From Streptomyces albogriseolus (GTDB lineage Bacteria; Actinomycetota; Actinomycetes; Streptomycetales; Streptomycetaceae): a stretch of 64,000 nt of DNA. The notes below the pieces were generated by a model that made no database searches, was not told where the DNA came from, and saw only the letters and a list, made by a program, of their open reading frames with translations. Location of the stretch: assembly GCA_014650475.1 (NCBI GenBank), contig BMVA01000004.1, forward strand, positions 372,001-436,000. The letters are read 5' to 3'. A program made the position numbers and the translations under genes. Numbering within the stretch: the stretch's first letter is position 1; each line of letters starts with the position of its first letter. This document shows positions 29,434-38,294 of the stretch, one piece after another.

Positions 29434-31004
29434 CCTCGCTGCTCGACTCCTCCTCACGGTCGCTCGTCTTCGCCGTGTTCTCTGTGTTCGTCGTCATCTG
29501 CCTGATGCTGTGCGTCATCACCGGCGCCGACGAGGACGACCGCGCTCTCGTGCGGTCCGACAGCCGGCGGCTGCGGTCGTGGCAGCAGGGCATCGCGATG
29601 GGCGGTGACACCACGACCGTCGCGACCGTCACCGTGCTGGTGGGCATGGTCGCCACGACCGGGTTCGACGGGCTCGGCGTCATGCTGGGCAGCCTCGTCG
29701 GTGTGCTCCTCTTCCTCGTGCTCGTCGTCGAGCCGTTGCGGGCGCATGCCTCGCTGACCGCGCCGGATCTGCTGGACGCGCGCGGCAGCGGCGGGTCCGC
29801 CGTGCGGGTGGCGTGGGGTGTGGTGACGCTGCTGGTCTGTTTCCCTTTGCTGGTCGTGCAGTTGGTGGTGGTCGGGAACGTGGCCGCCGCGCTGCTCGGG
29901 CAGCCCGGGGCCCGTACCGGGTGCATCGTCGTCATCGGGTGTGCGATGACCGCGCTGGCCGTCAGCGGCGGGATCCGGGGCACGGGTGTCGTGATGATCG
30001 CCAAGTCGGCGATCGCGCTGCCCGTGCTGGTGGTCGCCGCCGTCCTCGTCCTGCACCGCTTCGGCGGCGACCTCGGACGGCTGCTCGACGCGGCCGCGCT
30101 CGGGTCGGGGACGGGTGAGGCGTTCCTGCGGCCGGGGGGCTACACGGGTGACGGGTGGGTCGGGGCGGTGAACCGGATCGGGCAGACCTTCGGCATGACC
30201 ATGGCCACGCTCGCCATGCCCGCCGTGCTGATGCGGGCCATCGCGACCAAGAGCCCGCGCGGGGCGCGGACCGTCGGCCGCTGGATGCTCGGTGAGCTGG
30301 CCCTGCTGTACGGCGCCCTCGCCGTCGTCGGTGTGGGTGCGGCGGCGCTGGCCGGCGGGGTGCTGCGGGAGGCCGGTCCGTCGGCGCAGGTGTTCACGCC
30401 GCTGCTGCTGGGGCGGGCGCTGGACGGCGGCGGCCTGCTGGTCGCGGCGCTCGCCTGCGTCCTCTTCCTCACCGCGCTGGCCGCCGTGGTGGACGTCACC
30501 CTCGCCGCCGGGATCACCCTCGGCCGGGACGTGCTGGCCGCTTCCGGTGACCGGCCGGCCGGGCGGCTCGACGGCACCGCGTCGCGCTGGTCGGCCGCGC
30601 TGACCGGGCTGGCCGCCGCGGCCGTGGCCGTCGTCTGCGCCGACTGGAACCTGGTCGTCGTCTCCACGCTCTGGCTCGCCCTCTGCGGCGCCGCCCTCGC
30701 GCCGGTCCTGCTGTACGCCCTGTACTGGCCCGGGTTCACCGCCCGCGGCGCGCTGTGGTGCCTGTGGGGAGCGACGGCGGTGAGCGTGGCCGCGCTCGCG
30801 GTGTCGCCGTACGTGTCGGGCACGCCGACGTCGATCCTGCCGGGGCACGACTTCCGGCTGTGGGACGTGACGATCCCGGGGGTGGTGACGGTGCCGGCCG
30901 GGTTCCTGCTGGGCTGGCTGGGCAGCGTCACGGATCGCCGGCGGCGGACGGGCGGGGCGGGGCGGCCGTCCGGAGTCATGCATGCGCGTGCCGTCCGGCG
31001 ATGA
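29430..31004 (+). CDS. Solute:sodium symporter (SSS family), monocarboxylate/acetate type
   Basis: A membrane transporter of 524 residues with about 13 hydrophobic segments. It likely imports acetate, pyruvate or another monocarboxylate with Na+ or H+, as judged by SSS features and the DUF485 partner. SWQQGIAMGGDTTTVATV resembles the substrate-binding start of TM helix 2, and a signature-like GQTFGMTMATLAMPAVLMR stretch lies near residue 250. GTG 29430 overlaps the DUF485 stop and follows GGAGGT. The divergence from canonical ActP is considerable, so the substrate is left open. Confidence 0.82.
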   Translation: MTSLLDSSSRSLVFAVFSVFVVICLMLCVITGADEDDRALVRSDSRRLRSWQQGIAMGGDTTTVATVTVLVGMVATTGFDGLGVMLGSLVGVLLFLVLVVEPLRAHASLTAPDLLDARGSGGSAVRVAWGVVTLLVCFPLLVVQLVVVGNVAAALLGQPGARTGCIVVIGCAMTALAVSGGIRGTGVVMIAKSAIALPVLVVAAVLVLHRFGGDLGRLLDAAALGSGTGEAFLRPGGYTGDGWVGAVNRIGQTFGMTMATLAMPAVLMRAIATKSPRGARTVGRWMLGELALLYGALAVVGVGAAALAGGVLREAGPSAQVFTPLLLGRALDGGGLLVAALACVLFLTALAAVVDVTLAAGITLGRDVLAASGDRPAGRLDGTASRWSAALTGLAAAAVAVVCADWNLVVVSTLWLALCGAALAPVLLYALYWPGFTARGALWCLWGATAVSVAALAVSPYVSGTPTSILPGHDFRLWDVTIPGVVTVPAGFLLGWLGSVTDRRRRTGGAGRPSGVMHARAVRR

Positions 31005-31062
31005 GTTCCGGGGACTGCCACGGTCATCACCAGTACACGGACCGACAGCTCAGGAGGACCCC

Positions 31063-31671
31063 ATGTCCCGCAAGATCGTGGCCAGCGTGTTCATCTCGCT
31101 CGACGGCGTCGTCGAGGCGCCCGACCAGTGGCACTTCCCGTATTTCAACGACGAGATGGGCGCGGCCGTGGGATCAGGGCTGAGCAACGCCGACACCATG
31201 CTCTTCGGCCGCGTGACGTACGACAGCTTCGCCGGCGCCTGGCCGGAGCGGGAGGCCGCGGGCGGGGAGGACGCGGGCTTCGCCAAGCAGCTCGGCGACA
31301 TGCGGAAGATCGTGTTCTCGCGCAGCCCTCTCGACTTCGGGTGGCGCAACTCCGAGCAGGCGCAGGGCGACGTGGCCGAGGTGGCCGCCGCGCTGAAGCG
31401 GGAGCCGGGCGGCGACATCGGGCTGAGCGGCTCGATCTCGGTCATCCGGCAACTCCTCGCCGCCGGGCTGCTGGACGAGCTGCAGCTTCTTGTGCACCCG
31501 ATCGCCGTGCGCAAGGGCATGCGCCTCTTCGACGAGGGGGAGTCCTCGATCCCGCTGAAGCTGCTGAAGTCGGAGACGTTCGGCACGGGAGTGCTGAACC
31601 TGGTGTACGGGCCGGACACGGCGCCGCCGACGGGCGGTTACGAGGAGGCGGTGGCGTCGCTCGGGGAGTAG
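31063..31671 (+). CDS. Dihydrofolate-reductase-fold protein (RibD C-terminal family)
   Basis: A 202-residue protein of the RibD_C / DHFR-like family: MSRKIVASVFISLDGVVEAP at the start, TMLFGRVTYDSFAGAWPE near residue 46, and SGSISVIRQLLAAGLLDELQLLVHPI near 125-150. It should bind NADPH, but many members have no known reaction. AGGAGG lies at ideal spacing before ATG 31063. No riboflavin or folate genes are nearby. Confidence 0.87.
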   Translation: MSRKIVASVFISLDGVVEAPDQWHFPYFNDEMGAAVGSGLSNADTMLFGRVTYDSFAGAWPEREAAGGEDAGFAKQLGDMRKIVFSRSPLDFGWRNSEQAQGDVAEVAAALKREPGGDIGLSGSISVIRQLLAAGLLDELQLLVHPIAVRKGMRLFDEGESSIPLKLLKSETFGTGVLNLVYGPDTAPPTGGYEEAVASLGE

Positions 31672-31733
31672 GGGGAGCCGCGCTGAGGGCGTGCCGTCCG
31701 CCTCTCCAGCGAACCGCACGCCCTCAAGTCCGC

Positions 31734-31880
31734 TCAGCACTCCGACGCGAACCGTACGAACCGCCCCCGGCCTTCGCGGCCGACGGCGAAGGACGGGCGG
31801 GTCACGTCCTGGGAAGCCCGTACGTGGACGGCCTGTTCGGCGCTGCCGCTGTAGCTGGACTTGAACCAGGCCCGCGATAC
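31734..31880 (-). pseudogene. DUF397 remnant
   Basis: Minus-strand reading AWFKSSYSGSAEQAVHVRAS followed by RGRFVRFASEC and a stop is a DUF397 domain (normal form: WFKSSYSG...C...V.VR...). DUF397 genes normally start just before this motif and sit next to an XRE regulator; here no start codon and no regulator are visible, and the usual cysteine-containing centre is altered. It looks like an orphaned fragment. Confidence 0.6.
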
Positions 31881-31989
31881 CCGGCATCTTCGGCCGCGAT
31901 CGACGAGGCAGCGGCAGGGCCAGTCGTTGTTGCTTGACCCGACACACCGCTCTACCGCATCCCGGGCGACGCCCCCGGCGGCCTCCGCG

Positions 31990-32970
31990 CTACGCGCCGG
32001 GGCGGACGCCGGCCGCGAGGCTGTGCAGGTGCTCGGTGGTGCCGTTGCGTCGTGCGCGGCGCAGTCCCTGTTTGGCCAGCAGACCGTTGGCCACGGTCAT
32101 GACCGTCCTGCTGGGCGGCGCTGCCATGCCGACCGATGTGTGGGGGGCGTACAACGCCTCTCCGTTGTCGACGGTCAGCCAGCCGGTGACGGTGCGCATG
32201 CTCACACCGACGCACTGCGGCCGGAATGCGTGGGCGAGGAATCCGGCTCGGCGCCCGCCGGGTGGCAGGAGTTCGGGCGGTGCGCTGAGGCGCAGCCCGG
32301 TCTCGTCGTGTCCGGTGACCGTCACCGGGAGGATGACGGGGCTGCCGTCGGCCCCCTCGTACGCCAGCAGACGATGCGGGAGGGCGGCGATCCGCCGGGC
32401 GAGCTGGGAGACGGGTATCCGGGGTGCCGTGCCGTTCTTCGGGGGTCGCTGTCCGGCGGGATGCTGTGGCCAGGACGGGCCGGTCACGGTGGCCGGTCCG
32501 TGTGCCGAGAGGTGGGGCCAGGTGGTGATGCGTTCCAGGCCGACGTCGACGAAGACGCGCTCTCGGTGGTATTCGCGCAGCAGCCAGTCCCACACTCTTC
32601 CGTGCTTGGTCTTCCCGAGGAACGGTTCTGTGGCGTCCATCAGTTCTGCCAGCCGCTGTGCCGAGGGCTGGAGGTCCACCGATGCCTTGCCCTGGGCGAG
32701 GACGTAGTGGCTGTGGGCGGCGAATCCGTGCGTGCGCGTGTGATAGGCGAGGGCGACGCGGGGGTTGTTCAGGATGCGTTCCAGTTTCTTCGGGAAGCCC
32801 AGCGAGGTGGTGAAGCTGACCTGGTTGGCTGCCCGGTTCGCGAGCCCTACCGGTGAGACGGTGGTGACCACCGCCCCTCCGGCGGGGGTGAGGTAGGCGA
32901 CCGCGACGGTCAGGTCGCCCGTGAACGCCTCGTACGCCGTGTCCGGCCAGGTGAGGTGTGTGTCCGTCAC
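31990..32970 (-). CDS. Pyridoxamine-phosphate-oxidase-like flavin/F420 protein
   Basis: A 326-residue protein with two split-barrel flavin-binding halves. The first half includes LTVAVAYLTPAGGAVVTTVSP, VSFTTSLGFPKKLERILNNP and RVALAYHTRTHGF, typical of PPOX-fold proteins that bind FMN or F420. The reaction is unknown. GTG 32970 overlaps the hemerythrin stop (GTGA), so the two proteins are made together. The pairing suggests a role in redox stress or nitric-oxide/oxygen handling, which is inference. Confidence 0.75.
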   Translation of the reverse strand: MTDTHLTWPDTAYEAFTGDLTVAVAYLTPAGGAVVTTVSPVGLANRAANQVSFTTSLGFPKKLERILNNPRVALAYHTRTHGFAAHSHYVLAQGKASVDLQPSAQRLAELMDATEPFLGKTKHGRVWDWLLREYHRERVFVDVGLERITTWPHLSAHGPATVTGPSWPQHPAGQRPPKNGTAPRIPVSQLARRIAALPHRLLAYEGADGSPVILPVTVTGHDETGLRLSAPPELLPPGGRRAGFLAHAFRPQCVGVSMRTVTGWLTVDNGEALYAPHTSVGMAAPPSRTVMTVANGLLAKQGLRRARRNGTTEHLHSLAAGVRPGA

Positions 32971-33674
32971 GGGCCGGTACCTCGCAGCACGCGCAGGTCG
33001 GCGGCGGCCTGGTCGCGCAGGGCGGGCAGCAGCGACTTCATCGCCGGCGGCATGTTCACGAATATCGACTCCACCTCGGCCGGTGTGCCCACCTCGTCGA
33101 GGAGGCCGATCATCAGATGCCCGGCCACCGGGGGCGTGGTGGCGATGACTCGTTGGGCGAACTCCGCCCACTGCGCGGGCGTGATGTGCTCCCGCAGGGC
33201 GGGGAACAGAACCGGTTCCTCGTGGTCCAGGTGATCGCGCACGCTGTCGCGCACCGCGACGGCCGCCTCGCGCAGTGCGTGCCGGTCGTCTTCGTTCAGA
33301 TGGTCGCCGTCATGGGTCTTCGCGCCGGTGAGGCCGATGTCGGCGAGGCGGTCGAGCGCGAGGTCCAGACGTTCGTGTTCTTCGCTCAGGTCGCCGAGTG
33401 CGCGCTTCACATCGGGCGCCGCGGTCAGGATGAGCGGCCACAGCCACTCGTCCTCGGTCTCGTGGTGGTGACGCAGGTTCACCACGAGGAAGTCCCGTAA
33501 CTGCGCGAGCGCTTGGCGAGGCACGGAGGGGCGGTCGGCGGCGTCCACGAGCAGCCCGGTGGCCAGTCTGTGTGTCTCATGGGTGAGCCGCGTTTCCACG
33601 ACGGCTTGTGAGTCACGCCCGGCGTTCATGTCCATGGGGTGCGAAACCTTCGGGTTGAGGGGTGCATGGTGCAT
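32967..33674 (-). CDS. Hemerythrin HHE-domain protein
   Basis: A 235-residue helical protein with iron-ligand-type residues arranged as in HHE domains: HETHRL, HHHETEDEW, EEHERLD, HLDHEEPVLFP. Such proteins bind a di-iron site and oxygen or nitric oxide. The start ATG 33674 has GGGAAG only three bases away; an internal ATG at about 33632 is possible but has no ribosome site. It leads a two-gene operon with the PPOX-like protein and diverges from a TetR regulator, its probable controller. Confidence 0.8.
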   Translation of the reverse strand: MHHAPLNPKVSHPMDMNAGRDSQAVVETRLTHETHRLATGLLVDAADRPSVPRQALAQLRDFLVVNLRHHHETEDEWLWPLILTAAPDVKRALGDLSEEHERLDLALDRLADIGLTGAKTHDGDHLNEDDRHALREAAVAVRDSVRDHLDHEEPVLFPALREHITPAQWAEFAQRVIATTPPVAGHLMIGLLDEVGTPAEVESIFVNMPPAMKSLLPALRDQAAADLRVLRGTGP

Positions 33675-33738
33675 GGTCTTCCCGTCCGGAAGGGAAGTCC
33701 CATTTTGAAGTTACAGCATCTGCAATGAATACGCCTGC

Positions 33739-33756
33739 CCTTACCTCGGGGTAAGG
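33739..33756. promoter_or_regulatory. Perfect dyad CCTTACCTCGGGGTAAGG
   Basis: Seven-base arms around TCGG, ending seven bases before the tetR start and 65 bases upstream of the hemerythrin start. The length and position are typical of a TetR operator controlling both divergent units. Confidence 0.6.
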
Positions 33757-33763
33757 TGAAGGC

Positions 33764-34396
33764 ATGTCCGCACCGACCCGCAGTTACCGATCACCACGGC
33801 GTGAGCGGGGCGCGGCTCAGACCCGGCAGGACATCCTGGCGGCCGCGCGTGAGCTCTTCATCGCGCAGGGCTACGCACAGGTGACGATGGGACACATCGC
33901 TCGCGCGGCCGGCGTCGCGACCAAGACGCTGTACGCGAGCGTGGGGACCAAGACGGAACTCCTGCACGCCCTCCTGGCCACGGACGTGGCGGACTCGCGG
34001 ACCACCGGGATCCTTGAGGAAGTGGGCCGGACCGAGGACCTTGCCTCGGCGGTCGCATGTCTGGCGCACGGCATCCGCGACAACACCGAACGCTTCGCTC
34101 CGTCCATCGACCTGCTCTACTCCTCCATGACGAGCGACGCCAAAGCGCGGGAGGTGTGGGACTACGTCGTCACGCAGTACCGCCAGGCGCTTCGCGAAGC
34201 CGCGGAGCACCTGGTCTCCATCGGCGCAGTGGCTCCGCATCTCGACGTGAACGGCGCGGCGGACCGTCTGTGGCTGTGCTTGGGGCTGTCGGCATGGCGG
34301 TCGCTCGTCGTCGACTGCGGCTGGAGCTACGACGCGGCGGAGCGCCTGCTCTCCCGCCAGGCCCTGAACATGCTGGGAGACCCTGTCCCGGCATAG
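33764..34396 (+). CDS. TetR-family repressor
   Basis: A 210-residue regulator. Residues about 18-65 form the TetR helix-turn-helix (ILAAARELFIAQGYAQVTMG ... TLYASVGTKTELL). The remainder is a helical ligand-binding domain (RDNTERFAPSIDLLYSSMTS). It is divergent from the hemerythrin/PPOX operon with a palindrome immediately before its start, so it probably represses itself and that operon. The ligand is unknown. Confidence 0.88.
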   Translation: MSAPTRSYRSPRRERGAAQTRQDILAAARELFIAQGYAQVTMGHIARAAGVATKTLYASVGTKTELLHALLATDVADSRTTGILEEVGRTEDLASAVACLAHGIRDNTERFAPSIDLLYSSMTSDAKAREVWDYVVTQYRQALREAAEHLVSIGAVAPHLDVNGAADRLWLCLGLSAWRSLVVDCGWSYDAAERLLSRQALNMLGDPVPA

Positions 34397-34479
34397 GCGA
34401 GGGGGGCGTTCCCTTCACGCGCCTCCACCACGCGGCGCGGACGGCAGTCCGCTTCGGTGGCGACGGGGGGTGGCGTCAT

Positions 34480-34502
34480 CCCACTCCCCCTCCCCCTCCC
34501 CC
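34480..34502 (-). other. G-quadruplex-forming tract
   Basis: On the minus strand, three runs of five G separated by single A, then AGT and a fourth run of three G. This fits the canonical four-tract quadruplex pattern with loops of 1, 1 and 3. It lies in a 275-base gap between the tetR stop and the decayed oxidoreductase gene. Confidence 0.6.
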
Positions 34503-34671
34503 GTAACCGCCCGCACACCGCCGGCTCTCCCCCCATCCCCGACCGCGCCTATCCGCCGCCCCTTCCCTCGCCTCCGCACCACACCGCGACGGCCGTCTCC
34601 CACGCCCGCCCGCGTCCGCCCCAGCCTGACGGATCGTCAGACGCGCCGTCCACAGCCTGCTCATGGGCACC

Positions 34672-35190
34672 TCACGCGTGATGCGTTGAGTCGCGAGCAG
34701 CACGATTCCCGGCGGCTGCCGACCTGGTCGGGGATTCCCAAGGCACACGCAGCCATTCCTCGCCGTCACCGGCTGGAGGAAGCGGGATGCTCCCGTTGAC
34801 GGAGCATTCCCCGGACGTGGTGGACCTGATGCTCTCCACCCAACGCACCCCCCAAACCCGAAGGCCCTGGCCGGTGGCGTCGAGGTCACGCCATGCCAGG
34901 GCGGCCGGGCGGCCCGGGAGGGGGTGCCCGTGGGCGGCAGGCGAGTGCAGCAGGGCGACGCCGTGCGCCTCCAGGTCGAGTGACCGCATGAACGGGGACA
35001 CCGGCGCCATGGGGTGGACGGCCGCGCAGATGTCGTGGAGCACCTCGGAGTCGAACAGCGCTTCCGTGCGCAGCCCTCCACCGATGCGCTCGTGAGCCTC
35101 GAACACCTCGACACGGAGCCCGGCACGGGCGAGGGTGAGCGCGGCGGCGAGTCCGTTCGGCCCGGAACCGACGACGACGGCGTCCCTCAT
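34672..35190 (-). pseudogene. Truncated FAD oxidoreductase (phytoene-desaturase-like)
   Basis: The first 100 or so residues (VVVGSGPNGLAAALTLARAG ... HERIGGGLRT ... HPMAPVSPFMRSLDLEAHG) are the FAD-binding start of a phytoene-dehydrogenase-like enzyme, normally about 500 residues. After APPR-like residues near 105 the sequence switches to an unrelated 65-residue tail and stops at 172. GAGGAG precedes ATG 35190. The gene has lost most of its body, probably by deletion or insertion with a junction near 34870. An FAD-binding fragment alone is not expected to work. Confidence 0.65.
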
Positions 35191-35200
35191 GGGCGTCTCC

Positions 35201-35407
35201 TCAGTGGAAGGCCAGCCATCCGACGCCCAGGGCGCAGGTGAGGCCGACGGCGGCCAGGGCGGCGGGCCGGTGGCGGTGCAGTGCGAACCAGAGCAGCGCG
35301 GCGGTCACCAGCACGGCGACCGTGCCGATCGTGGCGCGCAACGGCCCGTCGCTGTAGCCGTATTCATCGGCATGCTGGGCCAGCCAGGCGAACCAGGTGA
35401 TTCTCAC
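35201..35407 (-). CDS. Small two-helix membrane protein
   Basis: A 68-residue protein with two hydrophobic segments (about 26-43 and 48-66). GTG 35407 follows GGGAAG. It ends 10 bases before the truncated oxidoreductase start, so the two were an operon. No family recognised. It may be an intact leftover of a decayed operon. Confidence 0.55.
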   Translation of the reverse strand: MRITWFAWLAQHADEYGYSDGPLRATIGTVAVLVTAALLWFALHRHRPAALAAVGLTCALGVGWLAFH

Positions 35408-35441
35408 GACGCTTCCCGTGTCCCTCTCGTTGTGGTGGTCT

Positions 35442-36076
35442 TCAGGTGCCGCCGTGCGGCACGGGGGCCGCCAGGAGGGTTTTCCTGGCGAGACGGTCGG
35501 TACCGGCCGCGGCGCCCAGGCGGTGCAGGACGATCCAGCGGCCGTCGTCGTGCGCGGCGGCCACGACGGACGAGCCGCGCGTGGCGCCGTTGTGCCACGT
35601 GATCGGGGAACTCCGCTGCCAGCTGGGTGCGGGCGGGCCCAGCCGGCGTTCGACGAGCAGTCCGGTCACGACCTGGGACAGGGTCCGGCAGGTGGACCAC
35701 AGGCCGCCGGCCGGCAGGATCGGCCCGGTCAGCGTCCACAGGGGACGGGGCCGCCCGAACAGGCCCCGCGGCACGAGACGCTGTTCCGCCGGAGGCAGCG
35801 CGGTCACCGCACCCGCCTCCAGTCCCAGCGGCAACAGCACGTGCGTGTCCACCAGTTGCTGGTAGGGGCATCCCGTGACAGTGGTCAGGGCGTGCCCGAG
35901 CACGGCGTACGCCAGGTTGGAGTACTCCTCCTTGCCCAGGGGCCCGTGGCCACCCGGTCCAGCTCGCGCAGCGAAGCGCGCAGCGCCTGCTCGGTGAAGG
36001 TGGCGTACGGGTCGCCGGGCGGGCCTGCGGTCCCCGAACTGGCGTGCCCGGTGGCGTAGTCGGCGGTCCGGAACAC
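35442..36076 (-). pseudogene. Serine hydrolase (class C beta-lactamase-like), truncated and frameshifted
   Basis: Two readings join into one beta-lactamase-fold protein: residues like DPYATFTEQALRASLRELDR in one frame, then GKEEYSNLAYAVLGHALTTV through the C-terminus in another. The YSN element (YxN motif) is present, but the N-terminal region with the SxxK nucleophile is missing. One added base in the G-run at 35939-35942 would restore the frame. The 5' end stops against the sigma-factor gene. Either the frameshift is real or it is a sequencing error; the N-terminal loss is real in either case. Confidence 0.7.
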
Positions 36077-36100
36077 GTCGCCGGAACCCGCGGGCGCCAG

Positions 36101-37042
36101 TCACCACGCGGCGACGACCGGTGCGTCGCTTCCGTGCTGCCGCCAGGCCTCGTCCAGACGCACGAGCCGGTCCGCGGCGGCGATGCCGCACAGGGACGCG
36201 ACCCTGCCGTCCCGGACGTCGAACACCACGGTGCCGACGACCCGGTCGTCGACCACGGCCAGGACTGCCGGGGAGCCGTTGAGCACCGCGATGTGGAACA
36301 CGGGCGAGCCGCCGGCCAGCCGCCGCTTCACCGGCGTGGGCCTGAACCCCGCCCGCACGTAGGAGGCGACGCGCTCGCGCGTCGTGAGCCGCAGCAGCCG
36401 CTTGGCCCGCCCCGCACCGTCCGAGACCGCCGTCACGTCGTCGGTGAGCAGCGCGACCAGCCGCTCGGTGCGCCCCGATGTGGCGGCGGCGAGGAACTCC
36501 TCGACGACCCGGCGCGCGGACGCGAGGTCCACCTCCTCGCTGCCGCGGCGGCGCTCGGCGGCGACCCGGACCCGGGCCCGGTGGGCATGCTGCTGGCTCG
36601 CGGACTCGGTGACGTCGAGGATCCGGGCGATCTCGGCGTGGCTGTACGAGAAGGCCTCGCGCAGGACGTAGACGGCCCGCTCGACCGGTGAGAGGCGCTC
36701 CATGAGGGTCAGTACGGCCAGGGACACCGATTCGCGCTGCTCGACGGTGTCGGCGGGGCCGAGCATCGGGTCGCCCTCCAGGAGCGGCTCGGGCAGCCAG
36801 GCGCCGGCCGCGCGCTCGTGGCGCGCCTGCGCCGAGCGGAGCCGGTCGAGGCAGAGATGGGTGACGACCTTGGTCAGCCACGCCTCCGGCACCTCGATCC
36901 GTTCGCGGTCCGCCGCCTGCCAGCGCAGGAACGTGTCCTGCACGACGTCCTCGGCGTCGGCGGCCGAACCGAGCAGACGGTACGCGAGCGAGGCCAGCCG
37001 GCCCCGGCCGGCCTCGAAGCGTTCGACGGCTGCGCTGTCCAT
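36101..37042 (-). CDS. ECF41-type RNA polymerase sigma factor (SigJ-like)
   Basis: A 313-residue sigma factor. Region 2 is near residues 5-75 (DAEDVVQDTFLRWQ), region 4 near 125-180 (FSYSHAEIARILDVTESA). It has a long SnoaL-like C-terminal extension (about 200-313) containing SDGAGRAK and a late AAADRL, in the places of the DGGGK and NPDKL motifs of ECF41. In ECF41 the extension acts as a built-in regulator instead of a separate anti-sigma factor. ATG 37042 lies 11 bases after the oxidoreductase stop without a clear ribosome site, suggesting coupling. ECF41 genes are typically cotranscribed with an oxidoreductase-type partner, as here. Confidence 0.87.
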   Translation of the reverse strand: MDSAAVERFEAGRGRLASLAYRLLGSAADAEDVVQDTFLRWQAADRERIEVPEAWLTKVVTHLCLDRLRSAQARHERAAGAWLPEPLLEGDPMLGPADTVEQRESVSLAVLTLMERLSPVERAVYVLREAFSYSHAEIARILDVTESASQQHAHRARVRVAAERRRGSEEVDLASARRVVEEFLAAATSGRTERLVALLTDDVTAVSDGAGRAKRLLRLTTRERVASYVRAGFRPTPVKRRLAGGSPVFHIAVLNGSPAVLAVVDDRVVGTVVFDVRDGRVASLCGIAAADRLVRLDEAWRQHGSDAPVVAAW

Positions 37043-37052
37043 GTGCGGCAGC

Positions 37053-38261
37053 CTAGGCGGTGGTCCTCGCGCCGGCGCGGCCGGGCGCACCGGCCGGGTC
37101 GGGCACGGTGGTCAGGCGGCGCCTGCGCTTCGGCATGCCGAAGGTCGGGTGGGCGACGCCCCACCCGGCCCCCTTGAGCACGCCCGCCTTGAGCCGCGCG
37201 GCGGTCCTGCCGCCCAGGTACCAGGACTTCGCCCGGACGTCCCCGTCCACCATCTGGAAGATCGCGTCCCGCCGCCCGAGGCTGATGTGGTTCCCGTAGT
37301 ACTTCAACTCGGTGGCCGGGGTCTCGCCGCCCGTCAGGCGCGCGACGATCGCGGCGGTCGCCTGCATGTTGGTGAGGCCGGCCGAGGCGCAGGACATCGG
37401 CAGCGGTCGGCCGTTCTCACCGATCGCGTAGGCGCAGTCACCGGCGGCGTAGACGTCCGGGTGCGAGAGGGAGCGCATGGTGCGGTCGACGACGATCTGA
37501 CCGGTCTCGGCCACCTCCAGGCCGCTGGCGGCCGCGACGGGGTGCACGGCGAACCCGGCCGACCACACGGTCACATCGGCCGGGAGGGACGTGCCGTCGG
37601 CGGCGACCGCCCGTGTCGGCTCGACGGCTTCGACGGCGGTGTGCTCGTGGACGGTGATGCCGAACCGGTCGAAGGCCCGGCGCAGGTGCCGGCGGGCCTT
37701 CGGGGAGAGCCAGGCGCCCAGTTCGCCGCGGGCGGCGAGCGCGACCGAGAGGTCGGGCCGGGACTCGGCGAACTCGGTGGCGGTCTCGATGCCGGTCAGC
37801 CCCTCGCCGACGACCAGTACGGTGCTGCCCCTGTCCAGGCCGGCCAGGCGCTCGCGCAGACGCAGCGCCGAGGACAGGCCGGTCACGTCGAAGGCGTGCT
37901 CGGCCACGCCGGGGACGCCGTGGTGGGCCACGGAGCTGCCGAGCGCGTAGAGAAGGGTGTCGTACGCGAGCTCGCCGTCGCCGTCCTCGCCGGTCACGGA
38001 GACGGTCCTGCGCTCGGGGGCGACGCCGGTGACGCGCGCCAGACGCAGCCGCACGCCGGTGCCCGCGAACACGTCGGCGAGCCTGCGGAACGTGAGGTCC
38101 TGGCCGGCCGCGAGCTGGTGGAGCCGCATCCGGTCGACGAACTCGGGCGCGGCGTTGACGACGGTGATCTCGGTGTCCGCGGGGGAGAGCCGGCGGGCCA
38201 GGTTCCCGGCGGCGAAAGCCCCGGCGTATCCGGCACCGAGTACGACGATGCGGTGCTTCAT
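37053..38261 (-). CDS. FAD-dependent pyridine-nucleotide oxidoreductase (NDH-2-like)
   Basis: A 402-residue flavoprotein. The FAD-binding motif is VVLGAGYAGAFAA at residues 5-17, the NAD(P)H motif VLVVGEGLTGIETA near 150, and HPDVYAAGDCAYAIGENG near 275 contacts FAD. It resembles type II NADH dehydrogenases and related membrane-associated oxidoreductases. ATG 38261 follows AGGAG at seven bases. It heads the operon with the ECF41 sigma factor and is probably one of its targets. The electron acceptor is unknown. Confidence 0.87.
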   Translation of the reverse strand: MKHRIVVLGAGYAGAFAAGNLARRLSPADTEITVVNAAPEFVDRMRLHQLAAGQDLTFRRLADVFAGTGVRLRLARVTGVAPERRTVSVTGEDGDGELAYDTLLYALGSSVAHHGVPGVAEHAFDVTGLSSALRLRERLAGLDRGSTVLVVGEGLTGIETATEFAESRPDLSVALAARGELGAWLSPKARRHLRRAFDRFGITVHEHTAVEAVEPTRAVAADGTSLPADVTVWSAGFAVHPVAAASGLEVAETGQIVVDRTMRSLSHPDVYAAGDCAYAIGENGRPLPMSCASAGLTNMQATAAIVARLTGGETPATELKYYGNHISLGRRDAIFQMVDGDVRAKSWYLGGRTAARLKAGVLKGAGWGVAHPTFGMPKRRRRLTTVPDPAGAPGRAGARTTA

Positions 38262-38294
38262 GGCGATGCTCCTGTCTCGTTCGCGTGCCCCTTG

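Noticed and set aside
34787-35095. Plus-strand open frame opposite the truncated oxidoreductase
   Set aside because: Codon bias and FAD motif lie on the minus strand; the plus reading has no family.
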